A DNA stretch of 64,000 nt from Mycobacterium sp. GTDB taxonomy: Bacteria; Actinomycetota; Actinomycetes; Mycobacteriales; Mycobacteriaceae. The DNA is taken from contig JAOPWC010000210.1 in NCBI GenBank assembly GCA_025965895.1, positions 32,283 through 96,282 of the forward strand, given 5' to 3'. The first letter of the stretch is position 1; every line of letters starts with the position of its first letter. Below the pieces are notes generated by a model. The model was not told the origin of the DNA and did no database searches. It worked only from the letters and a program-made list of their open reading frames with translations. Made by a program: the position numbers and the translations under genes. Positions 34,714 through 43,691 of the stretch are shown here, piece after piece.

Positions 34714-37700
34714 CGGGCCCCTCTCCACGGTCGAACGTGGTGATGTCCGAAGGGCCGGTTACCGGCTCCAGCACGCAGAAGTGTTGAACTGGGGCACTTT
34801 CGACACCCAGGTGTGGCGATTCACTCCTGGCACTGAAACCGCGCTGCTTACTGGTGATATCGGCTCCGGTAAGTCGACGATCGTTGACGCGCTCACCACA
34901 TTGCTGGTGCCGTCTCACAAGGCTGCCTACAACAAGGCCGCCGGCGCCGACGCCAAGGAACGCACCCTGCGCTCCTACGTTGAAGGCCATTACAAGTCCG
35001 AGCGAATCGAGACCACGGGACGGTCGCGCGCCAAAGGTCTGCGCGAGAACCGGCGGACCTACTCCGTTGTACTCGGAGTCTTCACCAACCACGGGTACAA
35101 CGAGACGGTGACCCTGGCCCAGGTCTTCCAGCAACGGGAGAGCACCGGACAGCCCTACCGCTTCTTCGTCACCGCAACCAAAGAGCTCTTGATCGCCACC
35201 GACTTTGCCGACTTCGGTTCCGACCTGCGTGAGCTCCGCAAGAGGCTGCGCGCTGCAGGGGCTGAGATATTCGACGAGTTCCCCAAGTACGCAACCTCTA
35301 TGCGTCGCCTGCTCGGAATCCGATCGGAGCAGGCACTGGAGCTGTTCCACCAGACCGTCTCAATGAAGTCGGTCGGCAACCTCAACGACTTCGTCCGCGA
35401 CCACATGCTCGAACCGAGCGACTCAACCGAGCGTGTCCGCGACATCATTGCCCATTTCGATGACCTGACCAAGGCGCACGACGCAGTCAAGCGTGCGCGC
35501 GAGCAACTCGAAGCACTCGAGCCCATCGTGCAGACCGCTGCAAAGTACGACGCCGCGCTCGCAGAGCGTGAGTCGTTGGAGCGCGAGCGATCCGCCGTCC
35601 GGCTCTTTATCGCCGAGCTTCGCTCCAGTCTGCTTGCTGACGAGATGGCTGCGCTGAAGACCGAGGGCTCGCGCTTATGGAAGGAGCAGGACACCGCCAA
35701 AGCCAGGCAGCAGGAGCTCAAGAATGAACGCGAATCCCTCATTGAAGAGCGGGCCAGGGAGGGCGGGGACCGCATCGGCGAGCTCGAGCGACTCGCTGGC
35801 GAGGCCCGAGCCCAGGCCGAAAAGCGTCGCCACACCCGGACGTTGTTCGATGCCGCCGTCTCCGATGCCGGGCTGGAACCGGTTGCCGGCAGCGGCGACT
35901 TCGCAGCCCTGTCCGCGCTGGCTTCCGCCGAGCGGCCGCGGCTTGCCGCCGAGAAGCGAGCCCTTGACTCCGCCACCGCTGACGCGATCGGGCGCGAGCG
36001 AGAGTTCCGCCGGAAGTGTGGCCTCATTACAGACGAACTCACGAGCCTGGAGCAACGCACTAGCAACCTGCCCGTCGAGCAGGTCGAGGTGCGCGCGGAA
36101 CTGTGTGCGGCCCTCGAGCTGACGCCGGAGAGCCTTCCCTATGCCGGCGAACTCCTCGACGTCAGCGATGATTACGCCGATTGGCGGGGCGCTGCAGAAC
36201 GAGTACTGCGTGGGTTCGCCCTCTCGCTCCTGGTGCCACAGCAGCACTACGACGCCGTCGCCGGGTGGGTGAACAGCCGAAGGCTCACCTTCCATGGTCG
36301 CGGCGGCCAGGCAATCGGCGCCAAGCTCGTCTACGAAAGGGTTGCCCGACAACGGGTTCGCCTCCAATCACCGGGGCATGACGGGCTTTTGCTCGCAAAC
36401 TGCATCGAAGTCAAGGACGGGCCTTTCCGTGAGTACCTCGTCGACGAGCTCACGAAGCGGGCCGATTACCGGTGTGCGTCCAGCCTTGAGGAGTTCCGCA
36501 GCCAGCGCCGGGCCGTGACTCGCGAGGGCCAGGTGCGCTCCGGGGAGCGCCACGAGAAGGACGACCGGCACCGCGTCGACGACCCCCGTCGGTGGGTCCT
36601 CGGCTGGGCCAACGAACGAAAGATCGCCGCGCTCCGCACCGAGCTCGCCGAGTTGGAGCACGAGCGCGAGCTGGTTACTGCCGAGCTGGCGGGGCTCGAT
36701 GCGCAGCGGGATGCGGTGCAGGCAAGCCTGGAAGCTCTCGCTCGCCTGGATGGCTTCCACTCCTGGTCTGACCTCGACATTGACGAGGCCGAGTCGCGCG
36801 CCAACGACCATGACGCCGAACGTATCCGGCTGTTGGCCGGCTCATCGCGTCTGGAGGAGATCGCGCGGGCCCTTGGCCACAACGCCGAGCACGCCACTGC
36901 CGTAACGGAGTTGATCGAGAAGCTCACCGGCAGGCTCGCCACCACGGCCGCAGCGGCGAACCAAGCAGAGCAGGACAAGAAGCGGGACGACGAGTTCGTC
37001 GCCGGGCAGCCGGAGCAAGAGCTGACAGTCGCCCGCGCGTCGTACACAGCCCTCGATGAACGCCTTGGGTCGAACCGACCGGTGCGAGCACTGGACTGCG
37101 CCGAGACCGAGACGGCACTATCTGACGATCTCCATCGGCGTATCGAGCGACTCACCAGGGAACTCGGCGGCTACGGGCAGAGCCTGGGCCAGTACATGCT
37201 CGAGGTCTTACGCCGGTGGCCCGAGCTCCGCGCGGACATGGACGCCAACGTCGACGCCCGCCGCGACTTCCTGGCGTTCCGTGATCGCGTTGCCACTGAC
37301 GACCTTCCGCGTTTCGAGAGCGAATTCAAGGATCAGCTCAACAAGAACGCGATCCAGGAGCTGGCAGGGTTCAACAACTGGCTCAACCGGCAGGCGTCAG
37401 CCATCGACGAGCGCGTCGATCGCATCAACGAGGCGCTCGGTGCGGTGCCCTACAACCCCGGTCGCTACATCAAGCTGGAGAAGGAACCCACCACCAATCA
37501 GGATGTGGCGCAGTTCCGTTCGGATCTACGCAACCTGACCAACGACAGCCTTGCCGTCGATGGCGACCAGTACTCCGAGCAGCGCTTCCTCGATGTCAAG
37601 CGGATCATCGACCGCTTCCGCGGTCGCGACGGCTACGCCGAATCCGACAAGTCCTGGACGCGACGGGTCACCGACGTGCGCAACTGGTTCGTGTTCTCTG

Positions 37701-38104
37701 CTTCTGAGCGTGACGCCGAGACCGGTGTCGAATGGGAGCATTACAGCGACTCTGACGGCAAGTCCGGCGGTCAGAAAGAGAAGCTCGCGTACACGATCCT
37801 CGCGGCCTCACTTGCTTACCAATTCGGGCTCGAGTGGGGTGTTGAGCAGTCACGAGACTTCCGGTTCGCGGTCATCGACGAGGCGTTTGGGCGCGGCTCG
37901 GACGTCTCCACGCGCTACGCGCTGGAACTCTTCGCGACGCTCGGGCTGCAACTTCTCATCGTCACGCCCCTGCAAAAGGTTCACGTCATCGAGCCATACG
38001 TGAAGGCGATCGGATTCGTCGACAACCCCACTGGAACTTTCTCTCGCCTACAGACGATGACGATCGAGGAGTACCGGACCCGACGTGACGGACGGCGGGG
38101 ATGA
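34706..38104 (+). CDS. jetC: JetC, Wadjet SMC-like ATPase
   Basis: This is a 1132-residue SMC/MukB-like motor. It has Walker A TGDIGSGKST (residues 49-58), long Glu/Arg/Ala coiled coils (about 230-480 and 640-900) separated by a hinge-like segment, the ABC signature KSGGQKEK near 1018, and Walker B FRFAVIDEAFGRG near 1052. ATP-driven loop extrusion by the JetABC complex tests DNA topology. ATG 34706 overlaps jetB by eight bases; GTG 34703 is also possible. All catalytic motifs look intact, so the system is probably active. Confidence 0.93.
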   Translation: MIDGPLSTVERGDVRRAGYRLQHAEVLNWGTFDTQVWRFTPGTETALLTGDIGSGKSTIVDALTTLLVPSHKAAYNKAAGADAKERTLRSYVEGHYKSERIETTGRSRAKGLRENRRTYSVVLGVFTNHGYNETVTLAQVFQQRESTGQPYRFFVTATKELLIATDFADFGSDLRELRKRLRAAGAEIFDEFPKYATSMRRLLGIRSEQALELFHQTVSMKSVGNLNDFVRDHMLEPSDSTERVRDIIAHFDDLTKAHDAVKRAREQLEALEPIVQTAAKYDAALAERESLERERSAVRLFIAELRSSLLADEMAALKTEGSRLWKEQDTAKARQQELKNERESLIEERAREGGDRIGELERLAGEARAQAEKRRHTRTLFDAAVSDAGLEPVAGSGDFAALSALASAERPRLAAEKRALDSATADAIGREREFRRKCGLITDELTSLEQRTSNLPVEQVEVRAELCAALELTPESLPYAGELLDVSDDYADWRGAAERVLRGFALSLLVPQQHYDAVAGWVNSRRLTFHGRGGQAIGAKLVYERVARQRVRLQSPGHDGLLLANCIEVKDGPFREYLVDELTKRADYRCASSLEEFRSQRRAVTREGQVRSGERHEKDDRHRVDDPRRWVLGWANERKIAALRTELAELEHERELVTAELAGLDAQRDAVQASLEALARLDGFHSWSDLDIDEAESRANDHDAERIRLLAGSSRLEEIARALGHNAEHATAVTELIEKLTGRLATTAAAANQAEQDKKRDDEFVAGQPEQELTVARASYTALDERLGSNRPVRALDCAETETALSDDLHRRIERLTRELGGYGQSLGQYMLEVLRRWPELRADMDANVDARRDFLAFRDRVATDDLPRFESEFKDQLNKNAIQELAGFNNWLNRQASAIDERVDRINEALGAVPYNPGRYIKLEKEPTTNQDVAQFRSDLRNLTNDSLAVDGDQYSEQRFLDVKRIIDRFRGRDGYAESDKSWTRRVTDVRNWFVFSASERDAETGVEWEHYSDSDGKSGGQKEKLAYTILAASLAYQFGLEWGVEQSRDFRFAVIDEAFGRGSDVSTRYALELFATLGLQLLIVTPLQKVHVIEPYVKAIGFVDNPTGTFSRLQTMTIEEYRTRRDGRRG

Positions 38105-39285
38105 GTGCAGGGTGGACCACGCCAGAGGACATCGCCGCCAGAGTTAAGCGGCGGTGGGACGACGGATCGCTGCTGCGTTCCCACGCCAACGGTGCGCCCT
38201 TTGATCCGATTGAAGTGCCACTTCGTGGCCCCAGACCGTCACAGGTCGGTGACGATATCGCCGCCTCCCGCGAGTGGGTGGCGGCGCTCGACGCGGGCCG
38301 TCGCGACGACGGCCGATACACTCTGCAATGGCAAGCAATCGGCGGCAGGCAGATCGGCCGTAACCGGCTGCCCATCCGCGCATTGGTGTCCTCAAACGAG
38401 CAGGCGTGGGCGCTTTTGGGTGTGACGACTTTGGTTCGTCGTTTCGATGAGCTCCTCGCGCTGGCACATCAGCATCCGCGGGTTCGGGAGTGGGTCGTCG
38501 ACCATCCGCTTCGGGCGCTTGAACTGGGGCACGAGATGCCGCAGATGATCGCGGCTTACGTTTGGCTCGACAGTCACCGTCAATCGCATCGATATCTGCG
38601 CGAGATCAGTGCACCCGGTGTTGACACCAAGTTCGCCGAGAGGCACCGACCCGTTTTGGCGGCGATGCTTGACGTTTCATCGACGGCCTCGGGATTCCTG
38701 GCGGGTCTTGGTCTCCGGTCGAAGCCCGGATTGGTCCGGCTGCGGCCCGCGCCCTCGTTGGGCCTCCCGGCTCCGCTCACCGAGTTGGCGGTGCGCTCCG
38801 AGGAGTTGGCACCCCTCAGGGTTCGGCCTCGAGTGGCGATAGTCATCGAGAACGAGATCAGCTATCTGAGTATCGACGTCCCCGAGGACGGTGTCGTGAT
38901 CTGGGGGAAGGGCTTCGAAGTCGACAGCGTAGGTCGGCTGCGATGGCTGACGGAAGCGGACGTCCTGTATTGGGGAGACATCGATACCCACGGATTCGCC
39001 ATTCTCGACCGTCTACGGGCGTGGCTCCCACTAGCACGCTCGGTGCTGATGGACCGTGAGACGCTGCTTGCCCATCGCGACCGTTGGGTGATCGAAGACC
39101 ATCCAGCCAAGTCGGTTCTCACGCGACTGACGTCTGACGAGCGGGACCTCTATTCAGACTTGGTCAGTGAGGGGTTCGGTGAACGAGTGCGCCTCGAACA
39201 GGAGCGCATCGGCTGGCAATGGGTCGAGCAACGGCTGTCAGCAGCCAACCGCGTAGAGGGCAGCGATCTTCGTGGACGGCGGTAG
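38101..39285 (+). CDS. jetD: JetD, Wadjet nuclease subunit (DUF3322/DUF2220)
   Basis: This 394-residue protein has an N-terminal DUF3322 region (MSAGWTTPEDIAARVKRRW, ALVSSNEQAWALLGV) and a C-terminal Toprim-like domain. The metal-binding acidic residues are visible in VAIVIENEISYL (Glu near 249) and VLYWGDIDTHGFAILDRL (Asp pair near 291-293). A final RLEQERIGWQWVEQRL helix follows. JetD is related to topoisomerase VI/Spo11 and cuts the DNA held by JetABC. It overlaps jetC by four bases. Complete A-B-C-D order defines a type I Wadjet operon. Confidence 0.9.
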   Translation: MSAGWTTPEDIAARVKRRWDDGSLLRSHANGAPFDPIEVPLRGPRPSQVGDDIAASREWVAALDAGRRDDGRYTLQWQAIGGRQIGRNRLPIRALVSSNEQAWALLGVTTLVRRFDELLALAHQHPRVREWVVDHPLRALELGHEMPQMIAAYVWLDSHRQSHRYLREISAPGVDTKFAERHRPVLAAMLDVSSTASGFLAGLGLRSKPGLVRLRPAPSLGLPAPLTELAVRSEELAPLRVRPRVAIVIENEISYLSIDVPEDGVVIWGKGFEVDSVGRLRWLTEADVLYWGDIDTHGFAILDRLRAWLPLARSVLMDRETLLAHRDRWVIEDHPAKSVLTRLTSDERDLYSDLVSEGFGERVRLEQERIGWQWVEQRLSAANRVEGSDLRGRR

Positions 39286-39326
39286 AATCTGTGGTCGTCC
39301 GAGGATCTGTTAAGGAGGTGCTGGCC

Positions 39327-39485
39327 GTGGAGCGTCGTCGTGTAGTAAAGAAAGACACTGTGAAGCGGGCCGCCGCCCGATCCACGAAGGCGTCTGCAAA
39401 ACTCGAGAATCGCGAAGTTCCTGCTGGCTTTGTTCGATCATCCTCTGTGAAACGGTTCCTGGCCGCGCGTCAATCGCGTTCCTGA
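39327..39485 (+). CDS. Small basic antitoxin of a Fic toxin
   Basis: This is a 52-residue, strongly basic product. The GTG start has a near-perfect AAGGAGG seven bases upstream (39313-39319). Residues 23-28 read SAKLEN, matching the (S/T)xxxE(G/N) inhibitory motif by which class I Fic antitoxins push a Glu into the ATP pocket of the toxin. Its stop overlaps the Fic start (TGATG). The open frame reaches back into jetD, but only the GTG has a ribosome site. Confidence 0.65.
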   Translation: MERRRVVKKDTVKRAAARSTKASAKLENREVPAGFVRSSSVKRFLAARQSRS

Positions 39486-40110
39486 TGCCGCTGACGCCTG
39501 GGTATGGCGAAACACCGCTTCCTGACGACGAATTGGCAGCCCTGCTGCCCGATATCGTGCTCATGTTGGGTGAACCCGTGACCAGAGCTGCGGTCTACGA
39601 CTTGGAGCAGGGCGTCCAGCAGCAGGTGGCCGAGGAGTTCCTGATTGCGGCGCTCGGCGGCGAGCTACAGCCCAGTGAACTGCTGACCGAGTACTTCCTC
39701 AAAGACTTGCACGCTCGCCTATACGGCGATGTTTGGACCTGGGCAGGCAAATGGCGGACGCATAATGTCAACATCGGCGTTCCATACGAGCAGATTGCTG
39801 TCGACCTCCGCAATTCGTTGGACACGATCCTCTATCGATGGGAAACACCGACGACTGGACGCCACATGAACTGGGTGTTGTCGCCCATGCCGAGACAGTC
39901 CGGATCCACCCATTCGTTGACGGAAACGGACGTACCACAAGGTTTCTCGCCGATTTGGTCTTCGCTGCGGCACAGGATGCCGACTCGGTGATGCAATATG
40001 ACTGGGGTGTCGACAAGGCCACTTACATAAAGCTCCTTCGTCGGTATGACACCAATCGGGACGTTACGGATCTCGCCGAGTTCCTCAAATCCAGACCGTT
40101 CGGCGAGTGA
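39485..40110 (+). pseudogene. Fic-family AMPylating toxin, frameshifted in an A run
   Basis: Residues 1 to about 120 (frame 1) have a Fic N-terminal helix set (LLTEYFLKDLHARLYGDVWT, WAGKWRTHNVNIGVPYEQIA). The catalytic motif HPFVDGNGRTTR appears only in the next frame (TPHELGVVAHAETVRIHPF), ending at 40110. The frames join around TATCGATGGGAAACACC (near 39834-39846). One extra A in the GGGAAA run would restore a protein of about 208 residues. All motif residues (His, Asn, Arg) are otherwise intact. It is either an inactivated toxin, a slippery phase-variable site, or a homopolymer sequencing error. When whole it would transfer AMP to target proteins. Confidence 0.75.
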
Positions 40111-40118
40111 GCCAGCTA

Positions 40119-40330
40119 TTTGCGACCCTGCGGACGCACCGTCACCCCGGCAGCTTTCAAGATCTTCTAGACTGTTGTGCGGCCGAGCGCCCACTCCTCG
40201 GCGACCTGCCCGCTGGTCTTCCCGGACTCGTATGCCTCGACGACAGCCTTTCGCAGCTGAGCGGTGATCCGCCGTCGTTGTCGGGGCGGGGAAACGAACG
40301 ACGGCCGCTCAATCACATGCGCATCATCTT
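40119..40330 (-). pseudogene. Resolvase-type helix-turn-helix fragment with an in-frame stop
   Basis: Reading on the minus strand, ITAQLRKAVVEAYESGKTSG, QVAEEWALGRTTV, a TAG (40169-40167), then KILKAAGVTVRPQGRK resemble the C-terminal DNA-binding domain of a serine recombinase, broken by the stop. No catalytic domain remains. It is debris of an older mobile element next to the integrase scar. Confidence 0.5.
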
Positions 40331-40382
40331 GTGCCAGCGTCAACAACGTGTTTGAACAGACACGTTCCAGGGCTACCAGCGG

Positions 40383-40415
40383 AAATGGCCCCCGGAGAGT
40401 CTCCGGGGGCCATTT
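40383..40415 (+). terminator. Strong hairpin after the damaged att core
   Basis: The 15-base arms AAATGGCCCCCGGAG and CTCCGGGGGCCATTT are perfectly paired with a three-base loop and followed by TTT. Just before it, GGCTACCAG (near 40373) is all that remains of a tRNA end like that at 63561-63572. It corresponds to the hairpin at 63575 in position. Confidence 0.75.
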
Positions 40416-40424
40416 TTCTGCCGT

Positions 40425-40445
40425 TTGGGAACAGATTTGGGAACA
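40425..40445 (+). repeat. Arm-type integrase site pair (right arm, copy 2)
   Basis: Two TTGGGAACA copies have their starts 12 bases apart, between the hairpin and the integrase tail. The order hairpin, arm pair, integrase stop is the same as at 63575-63642. Confidence 0.65.
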
Positions 40446-40461
40446 TTAGCTCCACTAATCG

Positions 40462-40735
40462 TCAGCTGTCTTGTTCGCCGGGATCCCACCCGTCGCCGAT
40501 CAAGAAGGCGGCCGCCTACTCGGCGGCGTCGCGACCGTCGGTTCGGACCACATGGGCATAGGTCTGTAGGAAGAACCCGACATTGGCGTGACCGATCCGC
40601 TCGCTGACCCACCCATTGTGAACAGCAGCGTGGCGCACGAGTGCCGAAGATCATGCACGCGCAGCTGGGGGACGTTCGCCTTCTGGCACAGGGTGTGAAA
40701 ACTGCGATTTGCGTTCCGCGGTTCGATCACTTGTC
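40462..40735 (-). pseudogene. Tyrosine integrase C-terminal remnant
   Basis: Minus-strand sequence gives SFHTLCQKANVPQLRVHDLR then HSCATLLF with the catalytic HxxR. After a frameshift it gives VSERIGHANVGFFLQTYAHV with the late His and Tyr, then an in-frame TAG and AAFLIGDGWDPGEQDS before the final stop. The frameshift, the nonsense codon and the missing N-terminus make it inactive. It is a close relative of the tail at 63640-63873. Its upstream side is cut by the IS110 fragment. Confidence 0.8.
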
Positions 40736-41070
40736 CGCCGACGCCTGGCCGCCACCTTGCTGGTCGCGCTCGGCGACAACCCGCACCGCATCACCAGCGA
40801 CGCCGCGTTCGCCAAACTCTGCGGTGTCGCACCGGTGGAAGCCTCCAGCGGCAAGACCATGCGGCACCGACTCAACCGCGGCCGAAACAGGGACACTAAC
40901 CGCGCCCTGCATATCATCTGCGTCGTACGGATGCGCCGCCACCAACCCACCCGCGACTACTTCGCCCGCCGCATCGGCGAAGGCAGAACCAAACCCGAAA
41001 TCATGCGTTGCATATAGAGATACATCGCCCGCGAGGTCTACCGTGCCGTTCTGCCCCCCCGCGCCAAGAA
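40736..41070 (+). mobile_element. IS110-family transposase C-terminal remnant
   Basis: The frame reads LAATLLVALGDNPHRITSDA, AFAKLCGVAPVEASSGKTMR, HRLNRGRNRDTNRALHIICV and, past an in-frame TAG at 41015-41017, RYIAREVYRAVLPP. This is the C-terminal (transposase_20) half of an IS110 transposase. The DEDD N-terminal half is absent and the nonsense codon blocks the rest, so the copy is dead. It butts directly against the integrase remnant. Confidence 0.75.
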
Positions 41071-41386
41071 ATCCCTGCTGAAACCGTTGCCACGACATAG
41101 GCACATCTGGTACCGAGCTCCGCAGGCGTCTAGCGGAAGTCGAACCCCAGCCCAATCTCCCCGCGACTGGAAACCGACGAACGGGGCCGGCAGGGACTCA
41201 GGACGAGGCGTCGAGCTCATCGCAAAGAACCCACGTAGGTACCCACAGAGGAAAGTGCAGGAGTCGCCATGCCCGCATGGGTGCGATGTTTCCGATTTCT
41301 CCACCCGAAGAATGCACACACCTGGGTATCTCTGTGGAGACTCGCAGTCCAGACATCTGCGCTGGTGAACTACTAGCCTGAACCTC
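41071..41386 (+). other. Intergenic stretch with the phoU promoter region
   Basis: No convincing gene lies here. The last bases carry TAGCCT (41374-41379), a TAnnnT -10 element seven bases before GTG 41387, suggesting that phoU is expressed as a leaderless mRNA. The remainder may be decayed mobile DNA. Confidence 0.4.
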
Positions 41387-42055
41387 GTGCGGACCGCCTA
41401 CCACGAACAACTCGCTGCGCTCACCGCGCAGCTCGGCGAGATCTGTGGGCTGACCGGCGTGGCCATGCAACGCGCCACGCAAGCGCTGCTGCAGGCCGAC
41501 CTGGTACTCGCCGAACAGGTCCTCACCGACCACGAACAGATCGCCGCGATGAGCGCGCATGCCCAAGAGAGCGCGTTCGTGCTGCTGGCGCTGCAAGCAC
41601 CGGTGGCCGGCGACTTGCGCGCTATCGTCGGCTCCCTGCAGACCGCCGCCGACCTGGACCGAATGGGCGCCCTAGCCCTGCACGTCGCCAAGATCGCACG
41701 GCGCCGCCACCCGTTGCATGCGTTGCCCGAGGAAGTCAACGGGTACTTCGCCGAAATGGGCCAACTGGCAGTCGATTTGGGTAACAGCACCCAACAGGTG
41801 CTGCTGTCCGGCGACCCGGAGAAGGCCGCCCGGATAGATGAAGAAGACGACGCAATGGATGACCTACACAGTCACCTATTCACAGTGTTAATGGACCGCG
41901 AATGGAAACACGGCGTTGCCGCCGCCGTCGACGTGACCCTGCTGGGCAGGTTCTACGAACGCTTCGCCGACCACGCCGTCGAGATAGCCCGCCGAGTCAT
42001 CTTCCAGGCCACCGGCAAGCGCCCCGACGATGATGGCCTGCGCGCCTCAACATAG
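41387..42055 (+). CDS. phoU: PhoU/PhoY-family phosphate signalling protein
   Basis: This is a 222-residue protein of two PhoU three-helix repeats. Signatures: MRTAYHEQLAALTAQLGEIC, QALLQADLVLAEQVLTDHE, ALQAPVAGDLRAIVGSLQ, ALPEEVNGYFAEMGQLAVDL, and EEDDAMDDLHSHLFTVLMD with the acidic metal site. It is of the mycobacterial PhoY type, which dampens the phosphate two-component system through the Pst transporter. No pst genes are nearby, unusual for phoU in general but common for phoY. A broken, inverted paralogue lies at 62486. The GTG has no ribosome site and probably uses a leaderless transcript. Confidence 0.9.
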   Translation: MRTAYHEQLAALTAQLGEICGLTGVAMQRATQALLQADLVLAEQVLTDHEQIAAMSAHAQESAFVLLALQAPVAGDLRAIVGSLQTAADLDRMGALALHVAKIARRRHPLHALPEEVNGYFAEMGQLAVDLGNSTQQVLLSGDPEKAARIDEEDDAMDDLHSHLFTVLMDREWKHGVAAAVDVTLLGRFYERFADHAVEIARRVIFQATGKRPDDDGLRAST

Positions 42056-42398
42056 CCATTGTTGCTCCTGCGGGCAGGTCCGGGCGGCCTTATCCGCAAA
42101 CGTTTCGGCGAATAGGCCCCGTCCTGGGTTGTCAGACGCCGCGCGGTCCAGGTGAAGCTGCGCAGCTGGGGCAGCTCGTTGCCGAGCCGATCCGCCACTA
42201 GCCGCCCGATGCGGTCAGCCTCGGCGACTCGACTACGCACCCCATACCCAAGGCCCGTGTTCGACGTCACCGATCTCGACATCAATCCGGCCGCGGCCCG
42301 CCGAGGCTGAGTTACGGCAGACGCAGTCGTACCTGGAGGAGTGCGACAGCTCCGGGGTGTTCCAGCCCGCCAACGCCCCGATGTAAGGGCTCGCCGAG
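42056..42398 (+). other. Gene-free interval after phoU
   Basis: Open frames here are short and unlike known proteins. The sequence has coding-like composition (for example LEECDSSGVFQPANAPM in one plus frame near 42333), so it may hold the worn remains of a gene. I see no promoter or repeat. Confidence 0.3.
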
Positions 42399-43691
42399 TT
42401 AGCCGGCACGTTGCGCGAGCTCCGGCGCCATCTCATCCCAGTGGATATCGAAATCGACCACCAGCTGCGCCGGCAGCGCCAGCGCCACCGGCGTGAGCCG
42501 GCTGTTCGACTCGTCACTGGCGACACCCGTCATCACCTGTCCGCCAAAGCCGTTCGCCCTTGCAGGCACGAAGGCGGTGACGATAACGGCGCCCGATCCC
42601 GCACGCGGACGCAGGTAGAGCTCTGCGCCGGGATCGAAGGGGCCGGCCAATTCGACGCCCTCGGCGTTGACAATCGCGCCGTTCGACACCGTCAGTGCCG
42701 CGGTGTGCGTGGCGTGCAGCCGGAATGGGCCCACCAGGCCGCCTTCGGTGGTGGCGTCGGCTGATGTCAACCGCGGCGCGACCAGCTGATGACGTGCCGG
42801 GCGGGCGCCGGCAAGCAAGTGGTTGTACAGGTGCACGATTCGGTCTGCGTTGCGGTAGTTGCCGGACCCGGTGAGCCAGAACCGGACGTCGCCGAGCTCA
42901 ATCCGTGCCATCCGATCGGCGACGATGTTCAACCGGTAGTAGCGGTATCCCTTGCCGGGGCGGCCATGACGGCTCTCGGAAAGCGTGGCGCCGACGCCGA
43001 GGGTTTTGCGGTGCCGGCCCGCTCCCGCCTCAACGCTCAACAGGGACGCGGCGACGTCGCGCCAGACAATGCCGTCGGCCGACTTCTGCAGCGTCAAGGT
43101 CGCTGCGGTCTCCGAACTCAATTCGACGGTGTAGCCGCCGAGTTGCGGCTCGCCGTCGAATTCGAACGTGATCCCGTCGGCGGTGCGCTGCACTGCCGCC
43201 GGGACGTTGAGCGGGCGGTCGTCCAGTTCCAAACCATTCGTGAAATGCCAGATCGCGGCCTGGGTGGCAGCGATCGCTTCATGTTCGGCGATATTGGCCG
43301 AGCCCAGCTGGCAACCGGCGGCCCGCAGCAGACGGCTCACTTCGGCGGTGCCCAGGGTCGGGAACGAATTGCGCAGGATCCAGTCCACTTCCGACTCGTA
43401 GGCACGGGCGCGCGGATTCGGCACCGCCGACCACGTTGCGGCTCGGTAGTGCGACGGCCTGGTCGGTGCCACGCCGGTGAAATCCAGCGAGTACGCCTCG
43501 ACGCCCGGATTGAGCCTGATGAGGTCGGTGCGTGCCGACGAGCCATCGGTGAAGGCGATGGTGTCAACGGTGTGTGAGTAGGTGCCGCCGCGGTAGCGCG
43601 TCATCCGTGCGAGATCGACGGGTCGCGGGCGCACGCGTCCGCGCACGGCCACCGGCACACGGGTTCGGCTGCGCAGAGACATGACGGTCAT
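42399..43691 (-). CDS. Thioester-domain-like (TQXA) surface protein with Ser in place of the thioester Cys
   Basis: This is a 430-residue protein. The N-terminal 190 residues fit a TQXA/thioester domain: GGTYSHTVDTIAFTDGSSAR, GVEAYSLDFTGVAP, VDWILRNSFPT and AIAATQAAIWHFTNG, the last containing the thioester Gln. Classical members have Cys in AYCIDP; here it is Ser, so the covalent Cys-Gln bond should not form. The middle is a beta domain (GYTVELSSETAATLTLQKSA) and the C-terminus another. No clear signal peptide or sortase motif is visible, although MSLRSRTRVPVAVRGRV might serve as an unusual N-region. It faces away from the encapsulin operon across a 342-base gap. Confidence 0.65.
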   Translation of the reverse strand: MTVMSLRSRTRVPVAVRGRVRPRPVDLARMTRYRGGTYSHTVDTIAFTDGSSARTDLIRLNPGVEAYSLDFTGVAPTRPSHYRAATWSAVPNPRARAYESEVDWILRNSFPTLGTAEVSRLLRAAGCQLGSANIAEHEAIAATQAAIWHFTNGLELDDRPLNVPAAVQRTADGITFEFDGEPQLGGYTVELSSETAATLTLQKSADGIVWRDVAASLLSVEAGAGRHRKTLGVGATLSESRHGRPGKGYRYYRLNIVADRMARIELGDVRFWLTGSGNYRNADRIVHLYNHLLAGARPARHQLVAPRLTSADATTEGGLVGPFRLHATHTAALTVSNGAIVNAEGVELAGPFDPGAELYLRPRAGSGAVIVTAFVPARANGFGGQVMTGVASDESNSRLTPVALALPAQLVVDFDIHWDEMAPELAQRAG

